The notes below the pieces were generated by a model. The model was not told the DNA's origin. It saw only the letters and a list, made by a program, of their open reading frames with translations, and did not search any database. The position numbers and the translations under genes were made by a program. Below, piece by piece: positions 27,765 through 39,167 of a stretch of DNA of 64,000 nt; position 1 is the stretch's first letter, and each line of letters starts with the position of its first letter. Origin of the DNA: Acidilutibacter cellobiosedens (GTDB lineage: Bacteria > Bacillota > Clostridia > Tissierellales > Acidilutibacteraceae); the NCBI RefSeq assembly GCF_004103715.1, contig NZ_CP035282.1, positions 2,842,673-2,906,672 on the forward strand, given 5' to 3'.

Positions 27765-28151
27765 CTAAATAATCTCTGAAAAAATTTCATGTATATTGCC
27801 ATCTGGGTCTGCAAATAATGCTGTTCTTTGATTCCAGGGCATATTTTGAGGTTGATGAACAGGAGTTGCTCCCATCGTAACCAACTTTTCAAATGCTTCA
27901 TCTACTTCATCAGGATTTTCACATGGAAAAGCCAATTCAAAAGCCTGACCAACTACTTTTTTCCTATACTCATCACTATATGAATACATAACATTTCTCA
28001 TACATATAGCAAATCTTACTCCATTATTTTCAAATTCAACATAATTGCCAAGGTCATTTTTAATTCTAAATCCAAGGACTTGATTATAAAAATTTCTCAT
28101 CCTGTCAATTTCGTCTGTCCAAATTGTAATAAGGTTAATCTCTGCTTTCAT
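27765..28151 (-). CDS. VOC-superfamily (glyoxalase/bleomycin-resistance) protein
   Basis: From ATG 28151 (AAGGAGG upstream) the protein has 128 residues with the two-module betaalphabeta3 fold: TIWTDEIDRMRNFYNQVLGF at the start, then TPVHQPQNMPWNQRTALFADPDGNIHEIFS at the end. VOC proteins bind metal and either isomerise, cleave or sequester small molecules. The substrate is unknown; antibiotic sequestration is one possibility. Confidence 0.8.
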   Translation of the reverse strand: MKAEINLITIWTDEIDRMRNFYNQVLGFRIKNDLGNYVEFENNGVRFAICMRNVMYSYSDEYRKKVVGQAFELAFPCENPDEVDEAFEKLVTMGATPVHQPQNMPWNQRTALFADPDGNIHEIFSEII

Positions 28152-28218
28152 TATAAGTTCCTCCTTCTTAATTTCTCGCTTGTAGTTCGTAATATAAGTT
28201 CTATACAAAATGATTTTA

Positions 28219-29052
28219 TTACTTAACAAGAAGGATTTCTGTTTCAGAAATAAGTTCCTTAAGCATATTTATCCCTTCTCTTGTAGTATCTCTATCAGCG
28301 GAAAGTAATGTAATAATCTTATCTATTCTATTTTTATAATCCCTGGGCTTTATAATAAAGCCATCAATCGTTCTGACCGCTTTTTTCTCATTAATGCAGT
28401 ATTCTTCATTCAAAGCAAATAAAACTTGATTTAAGCAAGAAATACTTCTGAAACAATGTCCACATACATAATAAATGTCATCCTTATCGACATTATCCTC
28501 AGCAAACATTAAGGAAAAGGAGGCCTCAAACATAAAATATTGAACTATTGCATCTTTTAAAGTTTGAGGATATGGCTTGGTTCTGGATTTTAATTCTGAA
28601 ATTTTACCCCTAGGGTCAACAAGTATTTTGCAAACGGAAATTTCGCCCATATACATTACATTTAAATATGCATGGGGATGACCAGTTTGGTAATGAGCAG
28701 ATACTTTTCCTGACAAACAATCATCAACAACCTGAGACACCCTTTTTATGTCACGTAATATAAAGTCTACATGATATCCTTTAACAACAAGCCATCCGCC
28801 CGCATTTACCCAAGGTCCCCATCCACCTATTTGTGTAATTAAATTTTCTCTATGCTCATCATCTAGTTTTGAAGCAACCTTGCCTAATTCTCTGATATCA
28901 AAGCCCTCTGTTTCGTCATAGTATATTCCGATATCTATGTCGGACTTTTCATGATTGGTACCTCTTGCTCTTGAGCCTCCTAAAACTATACCTATAATGC
29001 CTGGTATGCCTTCCAATTCTCTGGTGATTTGATTCAAAATATTTTCTACCAT
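28219..29052 (-). CDS. nucleotidyltransferase-domain protein
   Basis: The 277-residue protein carries the polymerase-beta-like motif GGSRARGTNHEKSDIDIGIYYD at residues 25-46, with two catalytic Asp residues in DID. The C-terminal part is helical (HCFRSISCLNQVLFALN), like minimal aminoglycoside-type nucleotidyltransferases. It could modify a small molecule such as an aminoglycoside, or act as an antitoxin-like nucleotidyltransferase. No partner toxin is adjacent. Confidence 0.75.
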   Translation of the reverse strand: MVENILNQITRELEGIPGIIGIVLGGSRARGTNHEKSDIDIGIYYDETEGFDIRELGKVASKLDDEHRENLITQIGGWGPWVNAGGWLVVKGYHVDFILRDIKRVSQVVDDCLSGKVSAHYQTGHPHAYLNVMYMGEISVCKILVDPRGKISELKSRTKPYPQTLKDAIVQYFMFEASFSLMFAEDNVDKDDIYYVCGHCFRSISCLNQVLFALNEEYCINEKKAVRTIDGFIIKPRDYKNRIDKIITLLSADRDTTREGINMLKELISETEILLVK

Positions 29053-29083
29053 CGCAGCACTCCACCTCCGCCTTCATTTTGTT

Positions 29084-29824
29084 CTAATATAACTTCTTTC
29101 TTGCTGACACAAGCAGCATCATCGGCCGGCGCAGTTCATCCCGCATCCCAGGTACTGTGTTGAGCATATTTTCTGCAGGCTTTGGTTCGACAACACCTGT
29201 TATTTCAAAGCCTATTTTTATGAGACTGTTTAAGTATGTAGTAAGTGTCCGATGATATTTAATAACTTCCTCACCTAGAAATTTAGCATTGCGAATGCCT
29301 TCTGTGAAATAATGGTCAACTGGCCAATGCAGAATATTGCCCTTATCATCATAATACCAATCCTGAGGGCCTTGGGCAGTAAAAATGGGATGCTCTACAG
29401 AAAATATAAAATCTCCACCCCTTGAAAGGCATTTATATACTCTATCTAAAACATCCTCAAAGGATTTAATATAGTGAAGCGCCAGGGAACTGATAACAAC
29501 ATCAAAGGATTCTTCAGGAAAATCTATGTCTTCTATTGGCATACAGATATACTCGATATTTCCACACTTTGTTTTACTCTTTGCTTCACTTAACATTTTT
29601 TGTGAAATATCAATTCCAATTACTGACCTGGCACCGTTCTCTACAGCATAGCGACAATGCCATCCAAACCCGCAGCCTAAATCCAAAACCCTTTTATCTT
29701 TGAAGTCAGGCAGCATATTTTTCAGTTCATGCCACTCCCCCGCACCTTCAAGACCATTTTTCGACCTATCCATATTACTATATTTATTAAAAAAGGTGTC
29801 ATCATCGTATTTGTTTTGTTTCAT
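29084..29824 (-). CDS. class I SAM-dependent methyltransferase
   Basis: The 246-residue protein shows the methyltransferase-11 motifs VLDLGCGFGWHCRYA near residue 43, GIDISQKML near 69, and FDVVISSLALHYI near 108. AGAAAGGG precedes the ATG. The substrate is unknown. Confidence 0.85.
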   Translation of the reverse strand: MKQNKYDDDTFFNKYSNMDRSKNGLEGAGEWHELKNMLPDFKDKRVLDLGCGFGWHCRYAVENGARSVIGIDISQKMLSEAKSKTKCGNIEYICMPIEDIDFPEESFDVVISSLALHYIKSFEDVLDRVYKCLSRGGDFIFSVEHPIFTAQGPQDWYYDDKGNILHWPVDHYFTEGIRNAKFLGEEVIKYHRTLTTYLNSLIKIGFEITGVVEPKPAENMLNTVPGMRDELRRPMMLLVSARKKLY

Positions 29825-29898
29825 TATAAATTTCCCTTTCTATCTATTTGTTCTTCTTTTCATTTCAAGTTATATGCAAACAAAAACACCCTATCCTC

Positions 29899-30213
29899 CT
29901 ACTTTGACGTTTTGTCTCGATATGCAATCAGAGTAATTGCATTTAATATGATAGTAACAGTGAGAAGAATAATAGCGGCAAATGCCGCAGCACCAGTAGT
30001 GTCCATAAGAGCAGACCAGTCCTCAATCTTTACTAGATGGTAGCCATAAAGAATCTGGAAACATAGTGAAATAGCACAAGCGCTGATGCTCATAATAGAA
30101 AGAAAAACCCAATTCCTGTTGCCATGATTCTTATATCGCATAAGATTGACAACAGGAAGTATCCAGGCAATTACTCCAAGCACTAGGCTACCAAGATTAA
30201 GCAAACCAATCAT
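29899..30213 (-). CDS. small membrane protein, about three spans
   Basis: From ATG 30213 (AAAGGGGGA upstream) the protein has 104 residues with hydrophobic segments at about 1-22, 35-55 and 70-95 and a basic end (YRDKTSK). Function unknown. Its ribosome site lies in the tail of a truncated methyltransferase gene. Confidence 0.6.
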   Translation of the reverse strand: MIGLLNLGSLVLGVIAWILPVVNLMRYKNHGNRNWVFLSIMSISACAISLCFQILYGYHLVKIEDWSALMDTTGAAAFAAIILLTVTIILNAITLIAYRDKTSK

Positions 30214-30239
30214 AACATATCCCCCTTTTAGATTTTTTG

Positions 30240-30418
30240 GACAGCATAAATAAGAGTTCACCTTTATCGCAGCCGATGTCAAGGCAAGTATTAACATTAT
30301 CTGGAATAAGTTTCATGAGTTGTTTGAAATAACAGTTATTATGATTCCATTTTGGGTCATCAAGTTCTGATATTTCATTGAAATCATTTTTCACAACATT
30401 ATAATCTTCCACCTTCAT
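30240..30418 (-). pseudogene. N-terminal fragment of a methyltransferase
   Basis: About 60 residues remain, ending in TCLDIGCDKGELLFMLS, the SAM-binding motif I. The frame then runs out a few codons later. The next gene's ribosome site follows, so a deletion fused the fragment to the downstream membrane gene. Confidence 0.7.
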
Positions 30419-30577
30419 ACCCCCATAATAGTTACTGACGCAATATTATGTCCAATTCTTGATAATACAGATTTATATAAACCCAAAGAGCCTACTGCGG
30501 AAGAATAGGTTTTCACACGGTCTACTAATCCTTAATTGCAATTACTATTATAAATTAAAAGAATAAAGCGAACTGAT

Positions 30578-31066
30578 TTACTTCTTACCATTGACAATTT
30601 CTATAGCCGCTTTACCTGTCATATATTCGATTTTGACTTCAATTAAACATACTCTATCCCATGCTCTTTCGATTTCCTGCTGTCCTTCTTCAATATGGTC
30701 AGGCGAATATTTTTCAATTAAACTTTCGAGAGCATATCGTTTCTCAGAGTCGTCTGTAAGAATCCTTGCTCTACCAAAGATAGAAACACTTCTAAAATGA
30801 GTAGTAAAAGTTTTTTGTATTACTTCATCTTTTTCTATTACACAAAATGACACCTTATCATTCCTTTTTATACTGTCAATCTTATGCCCCTCTTTTGCGC
30901 TATGAATGAATATTTTGTCGTCTTTTAAAGCGTAACTTACTGGAACGGTATACGGGTAACCATCGTCGCCAATTACACCTAAAACTCCAGAAGTACATGA
31001 CTTTAGAATCTCAATTGTCTCTTCTTTGGATAACAACTGTTTCTTCCTTCTCATTTCTCTGAACAT
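30578..31066 (-). CDS. pyridoxamine-5'-phosphate-oxidase-family flavoprotein
   Basis: From ATG 31066 (AGAAGGA upstream) the 162-residue protein has the split-barrel fold of NimA-like proteins: GVLGVIGDDGYPYTVPVSYALKD at the N-terminus, KIFIHSAKEGHKID, and SVSIFGRARILTD. Relatives bind FMN or heme, and some (Nim) reduce nitroimidazoles. The exact substrate is not predictable. Confidence 0.8.
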   Translation of the reverse strand: MFREMRRKKQLLSKEETIEILKSCTSGVLGVIGDDGYPYTVPVSYALKDDKIFIHSAKEGHKIDSIKRNDKVSFCVIEKDEVIQKTFTTHFRSVSIFGRARILTDDSEKRYALESLIEKYSPDHIEEGQQEIERAWDRVCLIEVKIEYMTGKAAIEIVNGKK

Positions 31067-31477
31067 AATCACACATCCTTCTAATTCTTTCGCTATTTTG
31101 GTTTTTATCATTTTTTCAATTCTAAGGCTTAGACATTGTAATAGATTTATAATAACTTTGCTATCCGTAATATACTACTTGTTATGACCTTAATATAACA
31201 TAACTCTATTTTTATTTAAATACAATTTTGCCACTTATGAAATTACTTTTCTATTTTAAATTATTGTTCTTTATAAAAATAGAAATAAGATAATACGATA
31301 TAAAGCAGGAATAAAAGTCTGTTAGAATCCAAGGTTTATGACTTATTTATTTAAAGGCAAGTAACATAATTGCATTTCTATTCTTGTATCAAGAAATATT
31401 TAATTTTCTTTGGAAGTTCATTTTCTTCCTTGGTCAATGGGATTTTATATTTTTATCTATTATGCATTGAACTATCT
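31067..31477. other. intergenic, AT-rich
   Basis: Apart from the presumed promoter of the flavoprotein gene near 31090-31200, I see no gene or strong structure here. Confidence 0.3.
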
Positions 31478-31557
31478 AACACAACTTTTTCATTTTTAAC
31501 ACGACTTTTTTATTTTTAACACAAGTTTTTTATCTTTGACACAACTTTTTTATTTTG
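31478..31557. repeat. four 20-bp-spaced Tn7-like end sites (type B)
   Basis: Sites with core AACACAACTTTTTT start at 31478, 31498, 31518 and 31538, exactly 20 bp apart and all in the same direction. They equal the right-end sites of the element at 31604-32086. No ACA terminus lies at the expected distance, so this is an internal or truncated right end of another element copy. Confidence 0.6.
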
Positions 31558-31603
31558 CCCCTTATCCCTTAACCCTTTTTAGAATAAAACTTAATCCTAA
31601 CTA

Positions 31604-32086
31604 TGTATACACATAAAAAACTCATGTCAAAACCCAACACCCCTCAACCCCTTGTCCCATCTATCCTTAACCATATTTACCTATTTTCTTCCAGATAAAA
31701 AAGTCATGTCAAAAATCACCCACTTTCCTTGTTCTTTTCTCCTAATAATTTCCTATTTTTACTCTCATTTTAGATAAAAAAGTCGTGTCATAAATAGGGA
31801 TAAGTATCAAGAGAAAAGGGAAAAGTTTTAATCAATATCTTTCATCAATACTCTATTCAAATCCAATAAAATCAATACTTTTAACCTTATACCTTACCCC
31901 TTAACCCTACTCATCCTAAAACAAAAATCATGGCTCCAATAAGGTTTTCTACCCTATTTTCACCATGACTTTTAACATGACTTTTTTATTTTTAACACAA
32001 CTTTTTTATTTGTGACACGAGTTTTTTTTGGTTATACATTTAACACAACTTTTTTATTTGTGACACGAGTTTTTTTTGGTTATACA
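31604..32086. mobile_element. miniature Tn7-like element (type B sites, 483 bp)
   Basis: The left end TGTATACACATAAAAAACTC and the right end (inverted) TGTATAACCAAAAAAAACTC align without gaps. Three left sites (core ATAAAAAAGTCATGTC) lie at 31613, 31695 and 31774, about 80 bp apart, matching the 25484 element. Right sites lie at 31974, 31994 and 32014, then, through a 48-bp tandem duplication that also repeats the terminus, at 32042 and 32062. A weak hairpin (TCATGG / CCATGA) precedes the right array. There is no gene. Its site sequence (GACACGACTTTTTT) differs from type A throughout, implying a different TnsB partner. Confidence 0.75.
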
Positions 32087-32163
32087 CCCGCAACAAATCA
32101 GAAATTATTCTGTATCTACTGCGAGGTTTCACAAAGTTCATTATTATAGAGTAAAATACTACA
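32087..32163. repeat. Tn7-like right-end remnant abutting glmS
   Basis: Positions 32087-32130 align to the hairpin of the 25484 element (25825-25868) without gaps at roughly 75% identity. The next 30 bases resemble the start of its right array (CATTATTATAGAG). ACA at 32161-32163 ends 11 bases before the glmS stop codon. The type B element seems to have inserted into this older end. Alternatively, the hairpin is simply the native glmS terminator. Confidence 0.45.
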
Positions 32164-32174
32164 GCCTTATAATT

Positions 32175-33992
<1,818 letters not shown>

Positions 33993-34013
33993 TATTTTCA
34001 CCTTCCCTTTTAA

Positions 34014-35384
34014 TTAGTTGTATTGGCATCCCCAAACTTTTTCTCCCAGTCTTTTTTCAATCAAATCGGCTAATTCTGTTGCCATTTTATCAATTTTATT
34101 CTGATCCTTTCCTTCTATCATTACTCTGACTAAAGGTTCCGTTCCTGAAGGTCTGATGACAACTCTTCCCTCTCCGTTAAATTCAAACTCAAGATTTCTT
34201 ATCCTTTCTTTTATAACCTCATCTTCAAGGTATCTATTCTTATTCTCATTTTTCACCTTTGCATTAACTAACACCTGAGGATAATTAACCATCAAATTAT
34301 TCAACTCGGATAATCTTTTATTTGTCTTTTTCACGGTATCAATTAACTGCAGCGATGTAAGAAGGCCGTCTCCCGTAGTATTATATTCAAGAAATATTAT
34401 ATGACCCGATTGTTCTCCTCCAAGAACATACCCATCTTTCAACATCTCCTCTATTACATACCTATCTCCAACCTTAGTTTTCACAATATTTATTCCTTTG
34501 CTCTTTAAATAAACATCCAAGCCCATATTTGTCATAACCGTTCCTACTATCCCGTTATTTTTTAATTTTCCTTCCTCTTTAAGCCGTGTTCCGCATATAG
34601 CTAATATATGATCTCCATCTACAATATTTCCTTTTTCATCTACAGCTATCAATCTGTCTGCATCTCCATCATAAGAAAGCCCTATATCAGCTTTTGTTTT
34701 CAAAACCAATTTTTTAATCATAGCAGGATTAGTAGACCCACAATTCACGTTAATATTGACTCCGTTTGGCTCACGATTTATGACTACCACATCTCCGTTT
34801 AATTCTGTAAAAAGTTTAAGGGCAATATCGTATACTGCTCCGTTTCCGCAGTCAATGGCAATTTTAAGCCCATTCAAATCAGTATCTATTGTTTTTTTCA
34901 AATGGTCTATATAATCTCTTGCTCCATTCTCAGATACTATTTTTTCTCCTATATCTCCTGCAATCGGCCTTAAATCTATGACACCCCTATCTAAAATTAT
35001 GCTTTCTATTTTCTCTTCTATACTATCATCAAGTTTATATCCCTTTTCATTAAAAAATTTGATCCCATTGTATTCTACCGGGTTATGGGATGCCGAAATA
35101 ACTACTCCGCTTAAAGCATTATACTTTCTTGTAAGATAAGCAACACAAGGAGTGGGGACTATTCCTACGGATATAACATTCAGCCCGACTGACAATATCC
35201 CAGCTGTCAAGGCTTGCTCCAACATATCTCCGGATTTTCTCGTATCTCTTCCAACAACAATATTACCCTTTTTGCCGTTAGACAAAAAATACGCCCCTGC
35301 TCTTCCAATATTAAAGGCAAGTTCCGGTGTTAAATCCTTGTTAGCTATTCCTCTTACTCCATCAGTTCCAAACAATCTACCCAT
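34014..35384 (-). CDS. glmM: phosphoglucosamine mutase
   Basis: It interconverts glucosamine-6-phosphate and glucosamine-1-phosphate. RLFGTDGVRGIAN opens the protein, the phosphoserine loop reads VVISASHNPVEYNG near residue 100, the metal loop is SYDGDADRL near 240, and IRPSGTEPLVRVM is near the end. ATG 35384 is preferred, with GGGAGG upstream. It forms an operon with glmS. Confidence 0.97.
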   Translation of the reverse strand: MGRLFGTDGVRGIANKDLTPELAFNIGRAGAYFLSNGKKGNIVVGRDTRKSGDMLEQALTAGILSVGLNVISVGIVPTPCVAYLTRKYNALSGVVISASHNPVEYNGIKFFNEKGYKLDDSIEEKIESIILDRGVIDLRPIAGDIGEKIVSENGARDYIDHLKKTIDTDLNGLKIAIDCGNGAVYDIALKLFTELNGDVVVINREPNGVNINVNCGSTNPAMIKKLVLKTKADIGLSYDGDADRLIAVDEKGNIVDGDHILAICGTRLKEEGKLKNNGIVGTVMTNMGLDVYLKSKGINIVKTKVGDRYVIEEMLKDGYVLGGEQSGHIIFLEYNTTGDGLLTSLQLIDTVKKTNKRLSELNNLMVNYPQVLVNAKVKNENKNRYLEDEVIKERIRNLEFEFNGEGRVVIRPSGTEPLVRVMIEGKDQNKIDKMATELADLIEKRLGEKVWGCQYN

Positions 35385-35471
35385 CAATTCTACCTCCCAT
35401 GTAGAAATATAACATTATTATCATAGCACAAGCCAATTATATTAACAAATATTTTTTGAAACAAAACTTTT

Positions 35472-36812
35472 CTATTTCAGGGGATATCTTCTATTAACCA
35501 ATTCTATTAAACTTTTCTTCTTATTCAATTTTGAATTCCCCATAACTTCTTCCAATAAATAATTTAATATCTCTCCTATGACTTTTCCTTCTCTATATCC
35601 TAAATTAATTAAATCTCTTCCATCTATATCTAAATCCTTTAATTGAAACGCCTCTTTATTTTTAATTATTTCTTTGGTACGATTCTCCATTTGAATAATA
35701 TGTTCAAATTCATAATCTCCGCTGCTGCACTTTTTATCTGCCTTTTGAAGGGTAAATAAAGAAAATATTTTTTCTTTCCCCATTCTTCTTATAAGTCTTT
35801 TTAATCCTTTATCTCCAAAATTTCTGCCGTGTTTCATATGTAATTCTACTAACTCTCTTACCTCTTCTGTAAGTTCTTTTGAACATTTAAATCTTTCCAA
35901 TATTTCTTCAGTTATTTCCGCTCCCTTTTTATCGTGATTATAAAAATGGCCTATTCCTTTTTCATCAACAGTAAAAGTATAAGGTTTCCCAATATCATGG
36001 AAAAGTGCGGCCAAACGTATGCTGAGTACAGAAGGAGTATTATCCAATACGCAAAGAATGTGGTTATATACATCTTTATCATGGTGAGGATTTTTTTGGT
36101 CAAATCCTATGGCAGGAATAATCTCGGGGATTATTATTTTAAGAACTCCCATTTCTTCCATTAACCTTATTCCGGTTGAAGGAGTCTCTGAAAGAAGCAT
36201 TTTGAAAAATTCCTTCTGTATCCTTTCCATGCTAATATCTCGAATTTTATCCGCGTTTTTCTTCCCGGATAAATAAGTTTTTCTTTCTATTTTAAATTTC
36301 AGCTCACAAGAAAATCTTATAGCTCTTAATATTCTAAGATAATCTTCTTTAAACCTCTCTTCAGGATCCCCCACAGTTTGTATAATTTCATTATTCAAAT
36401 CCTCCATTCCGTGAAAGGGATCAACTATTCCTTCTGTTTTATTATATGCTAATGCATTTATTGTGAAATCTCTTCTTGAAAGATCTTTTTTAATATCAGT
36501 ACAAAAATTTACCCAATCAGGTCTTCTGCCATCGGAATAACTCCCCTCCACTCTAAACGTGGTAACTTCCACCCGGTGTCCTTCCGACAAAACTATTATA
36601 GTACCGAATTTTTTCCCTACATCTATAGTTTTTATGTTATTAAAAACACTCTGAATTTGTTCGGGAAGAGCGTTAGTAGTTATATCAAAATCTTGAGGAA
36701 CCTTATCCATAAGAATATCTCTTATGCACCCTCCTACCAGATATGATTCATAACCTTCCTCTTCCAATCTGTTTAATATAAATTTCACATATTGAGGTAT
36801 TTTAATATCCAT
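35472..36812 (-). CDS. CCA tRNA nucleotidyltransferase / poly(A) polymerase family with HD domain
   Basis: The 446-residue protein has the class II nucleotidyltransferase motif LVGGCIRDILMDKVPQDFDITTNA near residue 21, RRDFTINALAYN near 110, and an HD domain (LFHDIGKPYTF near 263). It probably adds or repairs the CCA end of tRNAs, though some relatives add only part of CCA or poly(A). A spacing of about 90 bases separates it from glmM. Confidence 0.88.
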   Translation of the reverse strand: MDIKIPQYVKFILNRLEEEGYESYLVGGCIRDILMDKVPQDFDITTNALPEQIQSVFNNIKTIDVGKKFGTIIVLSEGHRVEVTTFRVEGSYSDGRRPDWVNFCTDIKKDLSRRDFTINALAYNKTEGIVDPFHGMEDLNNEIIQTVGDPEERFKEDYLRILRAIRFSCELKFKIERKTYLSGKKNADKIRDISMERIQKEFFKMLLSETPSTGIRLMEEMGVLKIIIPEIIPAIGFDQKNPHHDKDVYNHILCVLDNTPSVLSIRLAALFHDIGKPYTFTVDEKGIGHFYNHDKKGAEITEEILERFKCSKELTEEVRELVELHMKHGRNFGDKGLKRLIRRMGKEKIFSLFTLQKADKKCSSGDYEFEHIIQMENRTKEIIKNKEAFQLKDLDIDGRDLINLGYREGKVIGEILNYLLEEVMGNSKLNKKKSLIELVNRRYPLK

Positions 36813-36861
36813 AAAATCACTCCATACTGATACTTAAAACACATAACATATATTATATCAC

Positions 36862-36892
36862 AAAAATGCCTCCCGAATTCAATTGGGAGGCA
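36862..36892 (-). terminator. terminator of the fab operon
   Basis: On the minus strand TGCCTCCC / GGGAGGCA is followed by TTTTTG, directly after fabF. Confidence 0.85.
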
Positions 36893-36899
36893 GCATAAA

Positions 36900-38135
36900 T
36901 TATTCAAATTTTTTTATAAGTATTGATCCATTATGACCACCAAAACCAAAAGAATTAGATAGGGCATATTTTACATCTCTAATTTTGCTTTTATTGGGAG
37001 TATAGTCAAGATCACATTCTTCATCAGGAAACTCATAATTAACGGTGGGGTGAATTATTCCCATTTCTACAGTCAAAACAGTAGCTATTGCTTCAATTCC
37101 TCCCGCTGCTCCCAAAAGATGTCCTGTCATAGATTTTGTTGAACTTATTGAGATTTCATGAGCATGCTCTTTAAATACCTTCTTTATGGCTAAAGTTTCC
37201 AACTTGTCATTATAATAAGTACTGGTGCCATGAGCATTAATATAGTCTACGGATTTGTAATCAACTTTTCCGTCCTCCAATGCCAGTCTCATTGCATCTG
37301 CCGCCCCTTCTCCATCAGGTTCCGGTTCTGTAATATGATAAGCATCTGAAGTAATTCCATATCCTACTATTTCTCCATATATATGAGCATCTCTTTTCAA
37401 CGCATGCTCCAGTTCCTCCAGTACAATTAATCCTGCTCCTTCTCCTACAACAAAACCGTCTCTGTTCTTGTCAAAAGGCCTGCTTGCTCTTTCAGGTTCT
37501 TCATTTCTTGTGGACAATGCTCTCATAGAAGAAAACCCTGCTACCGCCATAGGGCATACGGATGCTTCACTTCCGCCGGTTATAATAATGTCGGCTGTAC
37601 CGTTCTGTATCATTCTAAAGGACTCTCCTATTGCATGAGTCCCGGAAGAACACGCTGTAGTAATATCAAGGGAAGGTCCTTTGAACCCAAAAAACATTGA
37701 TACCTGTCCCGGAGCCATGTTAGAAATCATCATAGGTATAAAAAAAGGACTAATCCTTTTTGGACCTTTTTCCAACAATTTTGTATGCTCTTTCTCAAAG
37801 GTTTGTATTCCTCCTACCCCTGAACCTATTATAATTCCAACCCTTTTTTTATCAATTTTGTCCAAATTCATTTCGCTGTCTTTTATGGCAATCTCAGTCC
37901 CTGCTACTGCAAATTGGGCAAATCTGTCCATTTTTTTGGCCTGCTTCTTATCCATGTAGTCTTCAGGACAGAAATCATCTACCTGTCCTGCAATTTTAAC
38001 AGAAAAATCTTCAGCATCAAAACATGTAATTTTTCCAATACCGGATTTCCCTTCTATTAAAGAATTCCAATATTTCTCTTTTCCTATGCCTATAGGAGTT
38101 ATAGGGCCAATACCGGTTATAACTACTCTTCTCAA
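36900..38135 (-). CDS. fabF: beta-ketoacyl-ACP synthase II
   Basis: FabF condenses malonyl-ACP with growing acyl-ACP. The 411-residue protein has the Cys of [14 protein letters not shown] near residue 165, His in [11 protein letters not shown] near 305, and His in [13 protein letters not shown] near 340, the full Cys-His-His triad. It is the last gene of the fabH-K-D-G-acpP-fabF operon. Confidence 0.97.
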   Translation of the reverse strand: MRRVVITGIGPITPIGIGKEKYWNSLIEGKSGIGKITCFDAEDFSVKIAGQVDDFCPEDYMDKKQAKKMDRFAQFAVAGTEIAIKDSEMNLDKIDKKRVGIIIGSGVGGIQTFEKEHTKLLEKGPKRISPFFIPMMISNMAPGQVSMFFGFKGPSLDITTACSSGTHAIGESFRMIQNGTADIIITGGSEASVCPMAVAGFSSMRALSTRNEEPERASRPFDKNRDGFVVGEGAGLIVLEELEHALKRDAHIYGEIVGYGITSDAYHITEPEPDGEGAADAMRLALEDGKVDYKSVDYINAHGTSTYYNDKLETLAIKKVFKEHAHEISISSTKSMTGHLLGAAGGIEAIATVLTVEMGIIHPTVNYEFPDEECDLDYTPNKSKIRDVKYALSNSFGFGGHNGSILIKKFE

Positions 38136-38154
38136 CTAAATTCCCCCCTAAACC

Positions 38155-38391
38155 TTAAGCTATTTTGGATTGCACGTAATTAACAATATCTCCTATATTC
38201 TTAAACTTTTCCGCATCTTCATCGGGAATCTCAATGTCAAATTCATCTTCAATTCCCATCATTACTTCAACGGCATCCAAGGAGTCTGCATCTAAATCTC
38301 CCATAATAGAAGTTTCAAGGGTTATTTCTTCCGAATCATCTATTTCAAGTTGTTCCGCAATAATATTCCTTATTTTTTCAAATACATTCAT
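38155..38391 (-). CDS. acpP: acyl carrier protein
   Basis: The 78-residue acidic protein carries the phosphopantetheine Ser in [16 protein letters not shown] 38391 with GAAGGAGG is chosen over the longer frame. It shuttles acyl chains among the neighbouring Fab enzymes. Confidence 0.97.
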   Translation of the reverse strand: MNVFEKIRNIIAEQLEIDDSEEITLETSIMGDLDADSLDAVEVMMGIEDEFDIEIPDEDAEKFKNIGDIVNYVQSKIA

Positions 38392-38422
38392 ATAAATTTC
38401 CTCCTTCATATCAATTATGCTT

Positions 38423-39166
38423 TTACATTACCATTCCGCCATCCACATTTATTACCTGACCGGTAATATAGCTGGCTTCCCTACTGCACAGAAACAAAAC
38501 TGCATTAGCAATGTCTTCCGGTTCGGCACATCTTTTCAGAGGTATTGAATCAATCATCTTTTTCTTCACATCATCTTTTAAAATTTCAGTCATATCCGTT
38601 TTTACAAATCCCGGTGCGACAGCATTAACCCTTATTCCTCTGCCTCCCAATTCTTTCGCAACAGTTTTTGTAAAACCTATAATACCGGCTTTAGAAGCAC
38701 TGTAATTACTTTGTCCGGCATTACCCGTCAATCCAACTACAGACGCAATATTTACAATTATTCCAGACTTTTGTCGTATCATGCTCTTTGACACCGCCTT
38801 TGTAACAAGATATGTTCCTCTCAGGTTAGTATTGATAACTGAATCCCAATCCTCCGATTTCATCCTCACTAAAAGACCATCTTTTGTAATTCCTGCGTTG
38901 TTTATCAATATGTCTACAGAGTCAAATTGTTTTAGTACCAATTCAACCATATTTTTTACATCTTTCTCTTCTGAAATATCCGCTTTTACAGCTATTCCTT
39001 TCACTTCAAATTTCTTTATCTCATCTATCACCTCCTTTGCTTTATCATCATTAGAGATATATGTTATTGCCACATTTACGCCATTTCGTGCAAGTCCCAA
39101 AGCTATCGATCTTCCGATTCCTCTTGTACCTCCTGTAACTACAGCATTTCTGCCATTAATAGTCAA
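38423..39166 (-). CDS. fabG: 3-oxoacyl-ACP reductase
   Basis: This short-chain dehydrogenase has [12 protein letters not shown] near residue 9, the NNAG motif, catalytic Ser, and [15 protein letters not shown] start at 39166 is preferred because AGGAGG lies 8 bases upstream in the fabD tail; the ATG version would begin inside fabD. It reduces the ketoacyl-ACP with NADPH. Confidence 0.95.
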   Translation of the reverse strand: MTINGRNAVVTGGTRGIGRSIALGLARNGVNVAITYISNDDKAKEVIDEIKKFEVKGIAVKADISEEKDVKNMVELVLKQFDSVDILINNAGITKDGLLVRMKSEDWDSVINTNLRGTYLVTKAVSKSMIRQKSGIIVNIASVVGLTGNAGQSNYSASKAGIIGFTKTVAKELGGRGIRVNAVAPGFVKTDMTEILKDDVKKKMIDSIPLKRCAEPEDIANAVLFLCSREASYITGQVINVDGGMVM

Positions 39167-39167
39167 A

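Noticed and set aside
31478-32086. Evenly spaced repeats considered as a CRISPR array.
   Set aside because: The 20-bp period leaves no unique spacers, sites occur in both directions, and no cas genes are present.
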